From positions 1 to 5,695 of the forward strand of contig JAJXUY010000126.1 of NCBI GenBank assembly GCA_021782525.1: 5,695 bases of DNA. Reading direction: 5' to 3'. Position 1 is the stretch's first letter. Each line of letters begins with the position of its first letter. The DNA is from Acidobacteriota bacterium (GTDB taxonomy: Bacteria; Acidobacteriota; Thermoanaerobaculia; Thermoanaerobaculales; Thermoanaerobaculaceae). This document shows positions 1-5,695 of this stretch, piece by piece. The notes below the pieces were generated by a model. That model was not told the DNA's origin and ran no database searches. It saw only the letters and a program-made list of their open reading frames with translations. A program made the translations under genes and the position numbers.

Positions 1-630
1 GAGCTGGCCGACAAGGCCGGGAGGGCGGTGGCCGCGGGCGCGCGGATCGAGGTGATCGGCCCCGACCACCCCTGGGTGTCGCGCGGCGGCGTCAAGCTGG
101 CCGCGGCGCTCGACGCGTTCGGCGTCGACCCGGCCGGGAAGCGCTGCCTCGACGCTGGCGCCTCGACCGGCGGCTTCACCCACGTCCTGCTCGAGCGCGG
201 CGCGGTCCAGGTGGTGGCCGTCGACGTCGGCCGCGGGCAGCTCGACTGGCGCCTCGCCTCGGACCCGCGGGTCGTGGTCATGGACGGCGTCAACGTCCGC
301 CTCTTGGCGCCCGCCGACGTCCCCGGGCCGTTCGCGATCGTCACCGTGGACGTCTCGTTCATCTCGCTGCGCCTCGTGCTCCCGGCGCTCGCCGCCGTCC
401 TCGCGCGCGACGGGGACCTCGTCGCCCTCGTCAAGCCGCAGTTCGAGGCGGGCCGGGCGCAGGTAGGCAAGGGCGGCGTCGTGCGCGATCCCGGGGTGCG
501 CGAGGCGGCGATCGTCGCCGTGATCGAGGCGGCCGCGGCGCTCGGCCTCGCCTGCCGTGGGCGCATCCCGTCGCCGATCGCGGGGCCGGCGGGGAACGTC
601 GAGGAGCTGGTGCATCTGGTGAAGAGTTAG
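1..630 (+). CDS. tlyA: TlyA-family rRNA 2'-O-methyltransferase (hemolysin A family), 5'-truncated by window edge
   Basis: The reading frame is open from base 1 and ends at TAG 628-630, leaving 209 visible residues. Family members use S-adenosylmethionine to 2'-O-methylate cytidines in rRNA (C1920 of 23S, and in some lineages C1409 of 16S). They consist of an N-terminal S4 RNA-binding domain and an FtsJ-like Rossmann methyltransferase domain. Only the last residues of S4 are visible; roughly 40-60 N-terminal residues are missing. Seen in the fragment: the family junction PWVSRGGVKL, SAM motif I GASTGGFT (fragment residues 53-60), AVDVGRGQLDWRL, DVSFISLRLVLPAL (from D117) and the catalytic-lysine region KPQFEAGR (K145). 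These are near-diagnostic for TlyA. An in-frame GTG at 28 is not the true start, because conserved sequence continues upstream of it. The older hemolysin label is historical. It converges on the RAM-domain gene across a 135-bp spacer and reads as an intact housekeeping gene. Confidence 0.93.
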   Translation, partial: ELADKAGRAVAAGARIEVIGPDHPWVSRGGVKLAAALDAFGVDPAGKRCLDAGASTGGFTHVLLERGAVQVVAVDVGRGQLDWRLASDPRVVVMDGVNVRLLAPADVPGPFAIVTVDVSFISLRLVLPALAAVLARDGDLVALVKPQFEAGRAQVGKGGVVRDPGVREAAIVAVIEAAAALGLACRGRIPSPIAGPAGNVEELVHLVKS

Positions 631-641
631 GAGTCAGAGGC

Positions 642-727
642 GGCAAACGGCAAAGGGTAGAGGGCAAAGGGAAGACAAGGCCAGTGCTGGTCGTGTCTCT
701 ACCTTTCCTTTACCTTTCCCCTTTTCC
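642..727. repeat. Imperfect long inverted repeat of purine-rich heptads, possible bidirectional terminator
   Basis: Between the convergent tlyA and RAM genes lies a strand-asymmetric element. Bases 642-676 read as five consecutive purine-rich 7-nt units starting with GG (GGCAAAC, GGCAAAG, GGTAGAG, GGCAAAG, GGAAGAC). Bases 691-727 are pyrimidine-rich and carry similar units on the other strand, including GGTAAAG and GGTAGAG. The arms meet at CCAGTGCTGG (681-690). Pairing them by hand gives about 30 Watson-Crick pairs plus a few G-T pairs, with single mismatches and small bulges. The remaining spacer (728-765) is also C/T-rich without clear pairing. Position and folding suggest a shared transcription terminator for both flanking genes, but the heptad build is unlike an ordinary GC-stem plus U-run. 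It could instead be a dispersed intergenic repeat. The structure is seen; the function is inferred. Confidence 0.65.
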
Positions 728-765
728 CTCTCTCGTCCTGTCCCTGCCCCTTCACTCTTGGCGGC

Positions 766-1053
766 TCACTTGCCCGGGTCGAGTCCGACGCTGAACGTGC
801 CGTCGGTCTCCTTGCGGGAGAGGCAGCGGAAGGCGACCAGCGTGGTCGTGTGCTCGACGCCGGGCAGGGCGGCGATCTCGCCGGTCACCAGCTCCTCGAG
901 CCGCTCGTTGCGGGAGGTGCGCAGCACGGCGACCATGTCGTACTTGCCGGCGACCGAGTACAGCTCGTGCACGCCCTCGCGCTCCATCAGGGTGTCGGCG
1001 ACCGCGTGGAGCTGGCCGGGCTTGACGTTGATCAGGACGATCGCTTCCAGCAT
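766..1053 (-). CDS. Stand-alone Lrp/AsnC ligand-binding (RAM) domain protein
   Basis: Encodes 95 residues. The fold matches the Lrp/AsnC effector-binding domain (RAM, AsnC_trans_reg family): first strand AIVLINVKPG (4-13), helix HAVADTLMER, then GVHELYSVAGKYDMVAVLRT (27-46) with the family G-x-Y-D turn at G36/Y38/D39, a second helix, and LPGVEHTTTLVAF (63-75). There is no N-terminal helix-turn-helix, so it cannot bind DNA as full Lrp proteins do. Known stand-alone RAM proteins assemble as dimers or higher oligomers that bind small molecules, often amino acids, or co-assemble with full Lrp regulators. About 20 residues follow the core, making it slightly longer than the minimal domain. The ATG at 1053 is chosen because GGGAGGT sits at the right distance upstream; the frame stays open further upstream, but that sequence is not RAM-like. 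It is transcribed divergently from yitT. Ligand and partner cannot be read from sequence. Confidence 0.88.
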   Translation of the reverse strand: MLEAIVLINVKPGQLHAVADTLMEREGVHELYSVAGKYDMVAVLRTSRNERLEELVTGEIAALPGVEHTTTLVAFRCLSRKETDGTFSVGLDPGK

Positions 1054-1139
1054 CGTGCACCTCCCGATGCCAGGGTAGCAGCGGGCCGGGCCGCGGTGAA
1101 GCTTGGCAGGCCGCGGGCTTCGTGCCACCATGCGCCAAG
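1054..1139. promoter_or_regulatory. Divergent control region between RAM gene and yitT
   Basis: This 86-bp gap must hold the promoters of both flanking genes. The octamer GGCCGCGG, containing the palindrome CCGCGG, occurs at 1089-1096 and again at 1109-1116, exactly 20 bp apart (about two helical turns), which would suit a paired operator. A weak sigma70-like promoter toward the RAM gene can be read on the - strand: TTCACC (1100-1095) and TACCCT (1077-1072) with a 17-bp spacer. It would overlap the first GGCCGCGG copy and leave only a very short leader. No convincing promoter toward yitT was found. In DNA this GC-rich, short matches can be chance. Confidence 0.3.
1059..1065 (-). promoter_or_regulatory. 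Ribosome binding site of the RAM gene
   Basis: On the - strand this reads GGGAGGT, a strong Shine-Dalgarno match. GGAGG lies six bases before the ATG at 1053. It fixes that start over the upstream in-frame candidate near 1131, which would add about 26 residues without RAM similarity. Confidence 0.8.
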
Positions 1140-2024
1140 ATGAAGCTCCCGGTCACGGCGCCGCAGGGACGGTGGGGGGTTGCGTTCGACTACGCCCAGA
1201 TCGTGGCCGGCTCGCTGCTGGTCGCGGCGGGGACCAACCTCTTCTTCGTCCCCAACAACGTCGTCTCCGGCGGCGTCACCGGCCTCGCGATCATCGCCCA
1301 CCACCTCTTCGGGACGCCGGTCGGCATGGTCGTGCTGCTCCTCAACGTGCCGCTGCTCTGGCTCGGGTGGCGGTACGCCGGCGGCGTGCGGTTCTTCGTC
1401 AGGACCGTGGTCTCGGTGGTGATCATGTCGGCGGCGATCGACCTGTCGGCGGCGTGGCTCGTGCCGCCGACGCGCGACCGGCTGCTGGTGATCTGCTACG
1501 GCGGGCTGATGGACGGCCTCGGCATGGGCCTGGTCTTCCGCGGCCGCGGCACCACCGGCGGGACCGACGTGCTGGCGCGCCTGGCGCACCGCACCCTCGG
1601 GGTCGGGATCGGGCAGGCGTTGCTCGCAATGAACGTGGCGATCTTCGCCGGCGCCGCGTTCGTGTTCGGCGCCGAGGCGGTGATGGTGGCGCTGGCGCTC
1701 GCGTTCGTGTCGGCGCGCGTGCTCGACCTCGTGCAGGAGGGGTTCTCCGCGGCGCGCGCCGCGCTCGTCATCAGCGAGCACCACGACCGCGTGCGCGAGG
1801 CGATCCTCGGCCAGCTCGGGCGGGGCGTCACCGTGCTCAAGGGCCAGGGCGGCTTCACCGGGGAGGAGCGGCCGGTGCTCTACGTGGTCGTCGCCCAGCA
1901 CGAGACCGGGCGGCTCAAGCGGCTGGTGGCGCAGGTCGACCCCGCGGCGTTCGTCGCGATCACGCCCGCCCAGGAAGTGCTCGGCGAGGGGTTCGCGCCC
2001 CATGCGGGCGAGGACCCCGTCTGA
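1140..2024 (+). CDS. YitT-family integral membrane protein (DUF161 + C-terminal DUF2179)
   Basis: Encodes 294 residues from ATG 1140. The N-terminal part is the YitT membrane domain (DUF161). Helices lie at about 18-36, 44-57, 61-77, 86-105, 115-132, 156-177 and 180-197. Family signatures are FFVPNNVVSGGVTGLAII (35-52), VGMVVLLLNVPL (61-72), GLGMGLVFRGRGTTGGTDV (126-144) and DLVQEGF (196-202). Residues about 206-285 form the cytosolic DUF2179 domain, with RGVTVLKGQGGFTG (228-241) and a late LGEGF. Length and domain order are normal for the family. The biochemical role is not established; transport has been proposed for members, so no substrate is assigned. The start is uncertain: an in-frame GTG at 1122 would add six residues (MPPCAK), and neither start has a good Shine-Dalgarno. 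It is divergent from the RAM gene and convergent with the protease gene. Confidence 0.9.
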   Translation: MKLPVTAPQGRWGVAFDYAQIVAGSLLVAAGTNLFFVPNNVVSGGVTGLAIIAHHLFGTPVGMVVLLLNVPLLWLGWRYAGGVRFFVRTVVSVVIMSAAIDLSAAWLVPPTRDRLLVICYGGLMDGLGMGLVFRGRGTTGGTDVLARLAHRTLGVGIGQALLAMNVAIFAGAAFVFGAEAVMVALALAFVSARVLDLVQEGFSAARAALVISEHHDRVREAILGQLGRGVTVLKGQGGFTGEERPVLYVVVAQHETGRLKRLVAQVDPAAFVAITPAQEVLGEGFAPHAGEDPV

Positions 2025-2123
2025 TCGGGCTCCGGCGGTAGCCGGCCCCGCGGCGCCGGCCGGCCGGGAAAGAAGACGGGCGGGGCATCGCGCCCCGCCC
2101 GTCGTGCACCACCGAGACCGCGG
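2025..2123. other. Convergent intergenic region between yitT and the tricorn protease gene
   Basis: The 99-bp spacer separates two genes whose stops face each other. Just after yitT, GCCGGCC (2041-2047) and GGCCGGC (2058-2064) can form a 7-bp stem with a 10-nt loop. It has no T-run on the + strand, so it is only a weak candidate for ending yitT transcription. The stronger hairpin nearer the protease gene is listed separately. Confidence 0.4.
2075..2103 (-). terminator. Rho-independent terminator of the tricorn-like protease gene
   Basis: GACGGGCGGGGC (2075-2086) and GCCCCGCCCGTC (2092-2103) are perfect 12-bp inverted arms around a 5-nt loop. On the - strand the hairpin starts 20 bases after the protease stop codon and is followed by TTCTTTCCC, a moderately T-rich tail. 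On the + strand the following bases (GTGCACC) have no T-run. The element is therefore oriented for the protease gene, though the stem could also hinder read-through from yitT. Confidence 0.75.
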
Positions 2124-5100
2124 TTACTGCCCCTGCGGCGGGTACGCCGGCGACAGCGGCGGCGGCGGCGGGAGCGTCATCGGGTTGGACTTGAGCTTGT
2201 CCATGATGTACGCGATCGCCCGCTCGAGCTGGGCGTCCTTGCCCGCCATCACGTCGCCCGGGAGGTTGTCCACCTCGATGTCGGGCTCCACGCCGTGGTT
2301 CTCGATGACCCACTCGGAGTGGAGGCCGTACAGGCTGTCCTCGGGGATGGTGACGTAGCCGCCGTCCTCGAGCGGCCAGAAGCCGCGGATCCCGCGCACG
2401 CCGCCCCACGTCCGCTCGCCGATCAGCGGCCCGAGGCCGTACTTGCGGAAGTAGTAGGGGAAGATGTCGCCGTCCGATGCGGAGTAGTGGTTGAGCAGGC
2501 ACGCCATATAGCCGTGCACGAGCTGCTGCGGGATCGGGAACGCGACCCCCTCACGGTTGGTCGACATCCCCACGAGGACGCGGCGCAAGCGCTCGAGCAC
2601 GATCTGGTCGATGAAGCCGCCGCCGTTGTAGCGGACGTCCACGATCAGCCCCTGCTTGCGCACCTGCGGGTAGAACTGGTTGATGAACTGATCCATCCCC
2701 TGCTCGTCCATGTCGGCGAGGTACAGGTAGCCGATCTTGCCGCCGGAGGCCTTCTCCACCACCTCGCGGTTGTGGTCGATCCACGCCTTCATGCGCAGGT
2801 TCAGCTCGTCGGCGATCGGCTTGACCGTGACGTCGCGCCGGTTCTTGCCGGCCGCGTCGTCGGCCACGGTGAGCCTCACCGTGCCGCCGAGCGTGTTGAC
2901 GAAGAGGCTGTACGGGTCGGTCGGGAGCTTGAGCTCGTGCCCGTTGACCGCGAGCAGGTAGTCGCCCTGTTTGACGTCGATCCCGGGCTCGGTGAGCGGC
3001 GACCGGTAGCTCTCGTGCGTGTTGTCGCCCGGGTAGATCTTGGCGAAGAAGTAGCGGCCGGCCTTGCCGTCGACGCCGAAGTCGACGCCGAGCAGGCCGG
3101 TCGGCACGCGCTTGCCGTGCAACTCGTCGCCGCCGCCGACGTAGGTGTGCGAGTTGCCGAGCTCGCCGAGCATCTCGCCGATGACGTAGTTGAGGTCCTC
3201 ACGGCACGCCACCTCGGGGAGCAGCTTCTCGTACCTGGTGCGGATCTCCGGCCAGTTCACCCCGTTCATCTGGGGGTTGAAGAAGAAGTCGCGCTCGAGG
3301 CGCCACGCCTGCTCGTACATCTCCCGCCACTCGGCGCGCGGGTCGACCAGCTCCTGTATGTGCGACAGGTCGAGCGCCTTGGCGGCCTCGCCCTCCGCCT
3401 TGCCGTCGCCGGCGGTGCCGACGATGCTGTAGGCGTCCTTGTTCTTGATCAGCGCGGCGGAGCCGTCGGCGCTCAACGCGTAGTCGTCGAGCGGGCTCGT
3501 CAGCACCGTGTCCTTGCGCTTGGCCATGTCGAACGAGTGCAGCTCGGGCTCCTCGCCGTGCAGCGCGGTCTCGAAGCTCCGCAGCGGCGTGGTCATGTAG
3601 ACGAGCTTCCCGCGCACCGCGCTGAGGTGGCCGATCTCGCCGGGCGGCACCGGCAGCGGGACGACCCGCCCGTCGAGGCCGGCGAGGTCGATGTGGATCG
3701 GGGCCGAGGCGCCCGGCTTCCACGCCTCGGACTTGTCCGCGTCCTTCTTCGTGTCGTCGCTCTTGATCGACCCCTCGTCCGAGCGCGGCGCGAACGGGGA
3801 CGGCTCGCCGGCCTGCAACGTCGCGACGTAGATGCCGGCCATCTTCAGCGTCGCGATGTTGAACTCGCTTTCGCTGAACACCGGGTTCTCGTGCTTGAGG
3901 CCGATGAAGTAGAGGTACTTCCCCTCGGGGTCGAACACCGGGCCGTAGTCGTTGGTCATCGCCCGCGTCACCTGGGTCGCCTGCGCCGAGGCGACGCTGT
4001 ACAGGTAGACCGTCCGCATGTCGTTGTCGGCCGCCTTGCTGTAGGCGAGCCACAGGGCGTCGGGCGACCAGGAGAAGTCGTGCATCTCGGAGCGCGGGTC
4101 GTTGTCGACCTTCGTCACCTTGCGGTCGCCCACGTCGACGAACCACAGCGCGTGGTCGGAGTCGTCGAAGGTGATCTTCTTGCTGTCCGGCGACCACGTC
4201 GGGTCGTACAGGTATCCCTTGGCACGACTGGTCAGGATCTGCTCGGCGCCGCTCCCGTCGGAGGGACGGACCGCGATCTCGGCCTCGCCGGTGCGGTCGG
4301 TGACGTAGGCGACCCACTTGCCGTCGGGGGACCACGCCGGGTCCTGCTCGCGCACGCCGGAGCTGGCCGTCAGGTTGCGGGTGTTGCCGTGCTCGGCGGG
4401 GACCGTGAAGATGTCGCCGCGGGCCTCGAACAGCGCCCGCTTCCCGTTGGGAGCGATGTCGAACGCCTGGATCGTCTTGCTGGCGTCCACCCAGCGCGGG
4501 CGGGTGCGCACGCCGTCGTCGGGGACGTCCACCGTGACCTTGGCGAGCTTCTCGGAGGGGAGGTCGAGCACGTACAGCTGGCCGCCGCAGCCGAACACGA
4601 TGCCGTCATCGCCCAGGCTCGGCCAGTCCACGTCGTAGTCCTTGAACTCGGTGACCTGCCGGAACTCCTTGGTCTTCAGGCTGTACGCCCAGATGTTCAG
4701 GCGCTTCTCCGGGCCGCGGTCGGAGGCGAAGTAGATCGTGTCGCCGTACCACATCGGGTAGGTGTCGGTGCCCTTCCAGTCGGTGACCCGCTGGATCGCG
4801 TGCGTGTTGAGGTCGTAGATCCAGACGTCCTGCGCCAGGCCGCCGTAGTACCGCTTCCAGGTGCGGAAGTTGCGGAAGATGCGGTTGTACGCGATCTTCG
4901 TCCCGTCCGGGCTGAACGAGGTCACGCCGCCCCGCGGGACCGGGAACCGCGTCGCGGGCCCGCCGGCCGCGGGGACGAGGAAGAGCTGGCCGAACCAGGA
5001 GTTGTACGTCGTCCGCCGGGACAGGAACATGATCTGCTTCCCGTCGGGGGTCCAGGTCACGACCATGTTGTCGGGCCCCCAGCGCATCGGCGCGTCGGGC

Positions 5101-5480
5101 ACCACGTCGGAGTGGAACGTCAGGCGGCGGACCGCGCCCCCCTCGGCCGACATGACGTACACGTCGGTGTTGCCGTCGTAGTTTCCGGTGAACGCGATCT
5201 CCTTGCCGTCCGGGGAAAACCGCGGCATCAGGTCGAGGCCGGCGTCGGCCGTGAGCCGCTGCGCCACCCCGCCGTTGCGATCGACCTTCCAGAGGCTGCC
5301 CCCGGCCGAGAACACGACCGTCCGGCCGTGAAGCGTCGGAAAGCGCATCAAGTCCTGCGCCGCCTCGGCGGCGGCCGGCAGCGCCAGCGCCGCCAGGCCG
5401 AGGACGATGGCGCCCGCCAGGCCCGCCCACGCCTTCGCGCCGCGGCCGCTGCCAGAACAACCGTTGAACTCCGTGCTCAT
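2124..5480 (-). CDS. Exported tricorn-like serine protease (peptidase family S41) with two beta-propellers, PDZ and catalytic domains
   Basis: Encodes 1118 residues; the archaeal tricorn is about 1071. Tricorn hydrolyses peptides of proteasome-product size. A signal peptide is clear: basic residues R13/K16, hydrophobic stretch 17-34, A-rich cleavage region near 38-41. The protein should be exported, unlike cytosolic archaeal tricorn. PD40/TolB-like blades fill about 45-700 (FSPDGKEIAF, WTPDGKQIMF, FSPDGTKIAY, WSPDGKWVAY, WSPDSKKITF), consistent with two propellers. A charged Lys/Asp linker, KSDDTKKDADKSEAWKPG, interrupts the second. C1 follows (AEWREMYEQAW, W726), then PDZ (about 785-895, GDYLLAVNGHE from G839), then C2 (IVDVRYNGGGF, R950). 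The tetrad is complete: Ser777-His778 (GNSHTY), Ser1002 (SASDGD) with Asp1003, and Glu1060 (ENHG). The Ser-to-Glu spacing of 58 equals that of archaeal tricorn (965 to 1023). A proline-rich tail ends the protein. Start 5480 is set by AAGGGAG; an upstream ATG at 5528 would add 16 residues before the signal peptide. Physiological substrate unknown. Confidence 0.95.
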   Translation of the reverse strand: MSTEFNGCSGSGRGAKAWAGLAGAIVLGLAALALPAAAEAAQDLMRFPTLHGRTVVFSAGGSLWKVDRNGGVAQRLTADAGLDLMPRFSPDGKEIAFTGNYDGNTDVYVMSAEGGAVRRLTFHSDVVPDAPMRWGPDNMVVTWTPDGKQIMFLSRRTTYNSWFGQLFLVPAAGGPATRFPVPRGGVTSFSPDGTKIAYNRIFRNFRTWKRYYGGLAQDVWIYDLNTHAIQRVTDWKGTDTYPMWYGDTIYFASDRGPEKRLNIWAYSLKTKEFRQVTEFKDYDVDWPSLGDDGIVFGCGGQLYVLDLPSEKLAKVTVDVPDDGVRTRPRWVDASKTIQAFDIAPNGKRALFEARGDIFTVPAEHGNTRNLTASSGVREQDPAWSPDGKWVAYVTDRTGEAEIAVRPSDGSGAEQILTSRAKGYLYDPTWSPDSKKITFDDSDHALWFVDVGDRKVTKVDNDPRSEMHDFSWSPDALWLAYSKAADNDMRTVYLYSVASAQATQVTRAMTNDYGPVFDPEGKYLYFIGLKHENPVFSESEFNIATLKMAGIYVATLQAGEPSPFAPRSDEGSIKSDDTKKDADKSEAWKPGASAPIHIDLAGLDGRVVPLPVPPGEIGHLSAVRGKLVYMTTPLRSFETALHGEEPELHSFDMAKRKDTVLTSPLDDYALSADGSAALIKNKDAYSIVGTAGDGKAEGEAAKALDLSHIQELVDPRAEWREMYEQAWRLERDFFFNPQMNGVNWPEIRTRYEKLLPEVACREDLNYVIGEMLGELGNSHTYVGGGDELHGKRVPTGLLGVDFGVDGKAGRYFFAKIYPGDNTHESYRSPLTEPGIDVKQGDYLLAVNGHELKLPTDPYSLFVNTLGGTVRLTVADDAAGKNRRDVTVKPIADELNLRMKAWIDHNREVVEKASGGKIGYLYLADMDEQGMDQFINQFYPQVRKQGLIVDVRYNGGGFIDQIVLERLRRVLVGMSTNREGVAFPIPQQLVHGYMACLLNHYSASDGDIFPYYFRKYGLGPLIGERTWGGVRGIRGFWPLEDGGYVTIPEDSLYGLHSEWVIENHGVEPDIEVDNLPGDVMAGKDAQLERAIAYIMDKLKSNPMTLPPPPPLSPAYPPQGQ

Positions 5481-5486
5481 TCGCGT

Positions 5487-5493
5487 CTCCCTT
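5487..5493 (-). promoter_or_regulatory. Ribosome binding site of the protease gene
   Basis: On the - strand this reads AAGGGAG, with GGAG six bases before the ATG at 5480. It selects that start, which places the signal peptide hydrophobic core at a normal distance from the N-terminus. The ATG at 5528 has no comparable site. Confidence 0.8.
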
Positions 5494-5567
5494 CGGTTCG
5501 ATGACGAGGCCCGACCACGTTTCCTCATTCCACCCCTTCGAGTGACGCAAGGACTTCGAGGCCCGGA

Positions 5568-5602
5568 CCGTCCGCGGCGGCGACTCGCGCCGGCCCGGAC
5601 GG
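5568..5602 (-). promoter_or_regulatory. Possible leader hairpin upstream of the protease gene
   Basis: CCGTCCG (5568-5574) pairs with CGGACGG (5596-5602). The stem extends through CGGCG (5575-5579) with CGCCG (5588-5592), leaving a 3-nt bulge and an 8-nt loop. It lies about 90 bases before the start codon. No T-run follows on the - strand, so it is not a typical terminator. It may be a leader structure or chance in GC-rich DNA. Confidence 0.3.
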
Positions 5603-5617
5603 CTCCGTGGCCTCAGT

Positions 5618-5623
5618 ATCATA
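5618..5623 (-). promoter_or_regulatory. Candidate -10 element for the protease gene
   Basis: The - strand reads TATGAT (5623-5618), a five-of-six match to the sigma70 -10 box. It lies in an AT-richer pocket (GGATTATGATACTGAG) that stands out in this GC-rich region. No good -35 box lies 16-18 bases upstream. If used, the leader would be about 130 nt and contain the hairpin at 5568-5602. Confidence 0.3.
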
Positions 5624-5660
5624 ATCCAGGCGCCGCAGGATCGAGCGCCCGGCCCTAGGA

Positions 5661-5695
5661 GCCTGTCGCGCATAGCGACGAAAGCGAGGGTCGCG
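5661..5695. repeat. Hairpin-rich, repeat-like stretch at the window edge
   Basis: GTCGCG occurs at 5665-5670 and 5690-5695. Two small hairpins sit side by side: TCGC (5666-5669) with GCGA (5675-5678), and GCGA (5684-5687) with TCGC (5691-5694). The arrangement resembles the end of a short palindromic intergenic repeat, cut by the window. It could also be the end of a gene entering from the right. Evidence is limited to these short matches. Confidence 0.25.

Noticed and set aside
28..30. GTG at 28 as the start of a complete 200-residue tlyA.
   Set aside because: Codons 1-9 continue the end of the conserved S4 domain in frame, and a TlyA lacking S4 would be atypical. The gene is truncated by the window edge.
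1032..2003. A 323-codon open frame on the - strand opposite yitT, rich in His, Arg, Glu and Asp.
   Set aside because: It is an antisense shadow with low-complexity composition and no ribosome binding site. The + strand frame encodes a clear YitT protein.
1103..2041. A 312-codon + strand frame overlapping yitT in another register, rich in Arg, Ala and Gly.
   Set aside because: It is a GC-driven shadow without membrane segments or conserved motifs, whereas the overlapping YitT frame is strongly supported.
2150..2180. A run of GGC/GGCGGC near the 3' end of the protease gene, seen as a possible microsatellite.
   Set aside because: It encodes the proline-rich C-terminal tail (MTLPPPPPLSP) on the - strand and is explained by coding sequence.
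2295..5504. A 1069-codon open frame on the + strand opposite almost the entire protease gene.
   Set aside because: Its composition is dominated by Val, Leu, Ala, Asp, Arg and His with no recognisable domain. Strong G/C bias at the third codon position of the true gene removes stops from the matching antisense frame. The - strand frame has a signal peptide, a full domain set and catalytic residues.
4606..5673. A 355-codon - strand frame starting upstream of the protease and overlapping its N-terminal half.
   Set aside because: It is an Arg/Gly/Pro-rich out-of-frame shadow of the protease gene, with no domain and no ribosome binding site.

Overview
The window comes from a GC-rich bacterium. 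Nearly every codon in the four genes ends in G or C. The gene mix is a TlyA-type rRNA methyltransferase, a stand-alone Lrp/AsnC-type RAM domain, a YitT-family membrane protein and an exported tricorn-like protease. This fits a free-living GC-rich phylum such as Acidobacteriota or a neighbouring lineage. That placement is an inference from gene content, not from a marker gene.

Layout from left to right: (1) the 3' part of tlyA on the + strand (1-630), cut by the window edge; (2) a 135-bp convergent intergenic region holding a long imperfect inverted repeat built of purine-rich 7-nt units (642-727); (3) a small RAM-domain gene on the - strand (766-1053); (4) an 86-bp divergent intergenic region with a directly repeated GGCCGCGG; (5) a yitT-like membrane protein gene on the + strand (1140-2024); (6) a 99-bp convergent intergenic region with a perfect 12-bp hairpin and T-rich tail, oriented as the terminator of the protease gene; (7) a 1118-residue tricorn-type serine protease gene with a signal peptide on the - strand (2124-5480), about 60% of the window; (8) its upstream region (5481-5695), with a clear ribosome binding site, a possible promoter, a leader hairpin and a short hairpin-rich repeat-like stretch at the edge.

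The genes alternate in strand and appear to be four separate transcription units. Only the RAM gene and yitT share a divergent control region, so only that pair could plausibly be co-regulated. There is no phage, transposase, CRISPR or defence gene. I see no wholly new system. The points most worth a second look are the heptad inverted repeat at 642-727 and the protease: it is exported, it keeps the full tricorn catalytic tetrad at the expected spacing, and it appears to have lost the acidic residue that gives archaeal tricorn its basic P1 preference.
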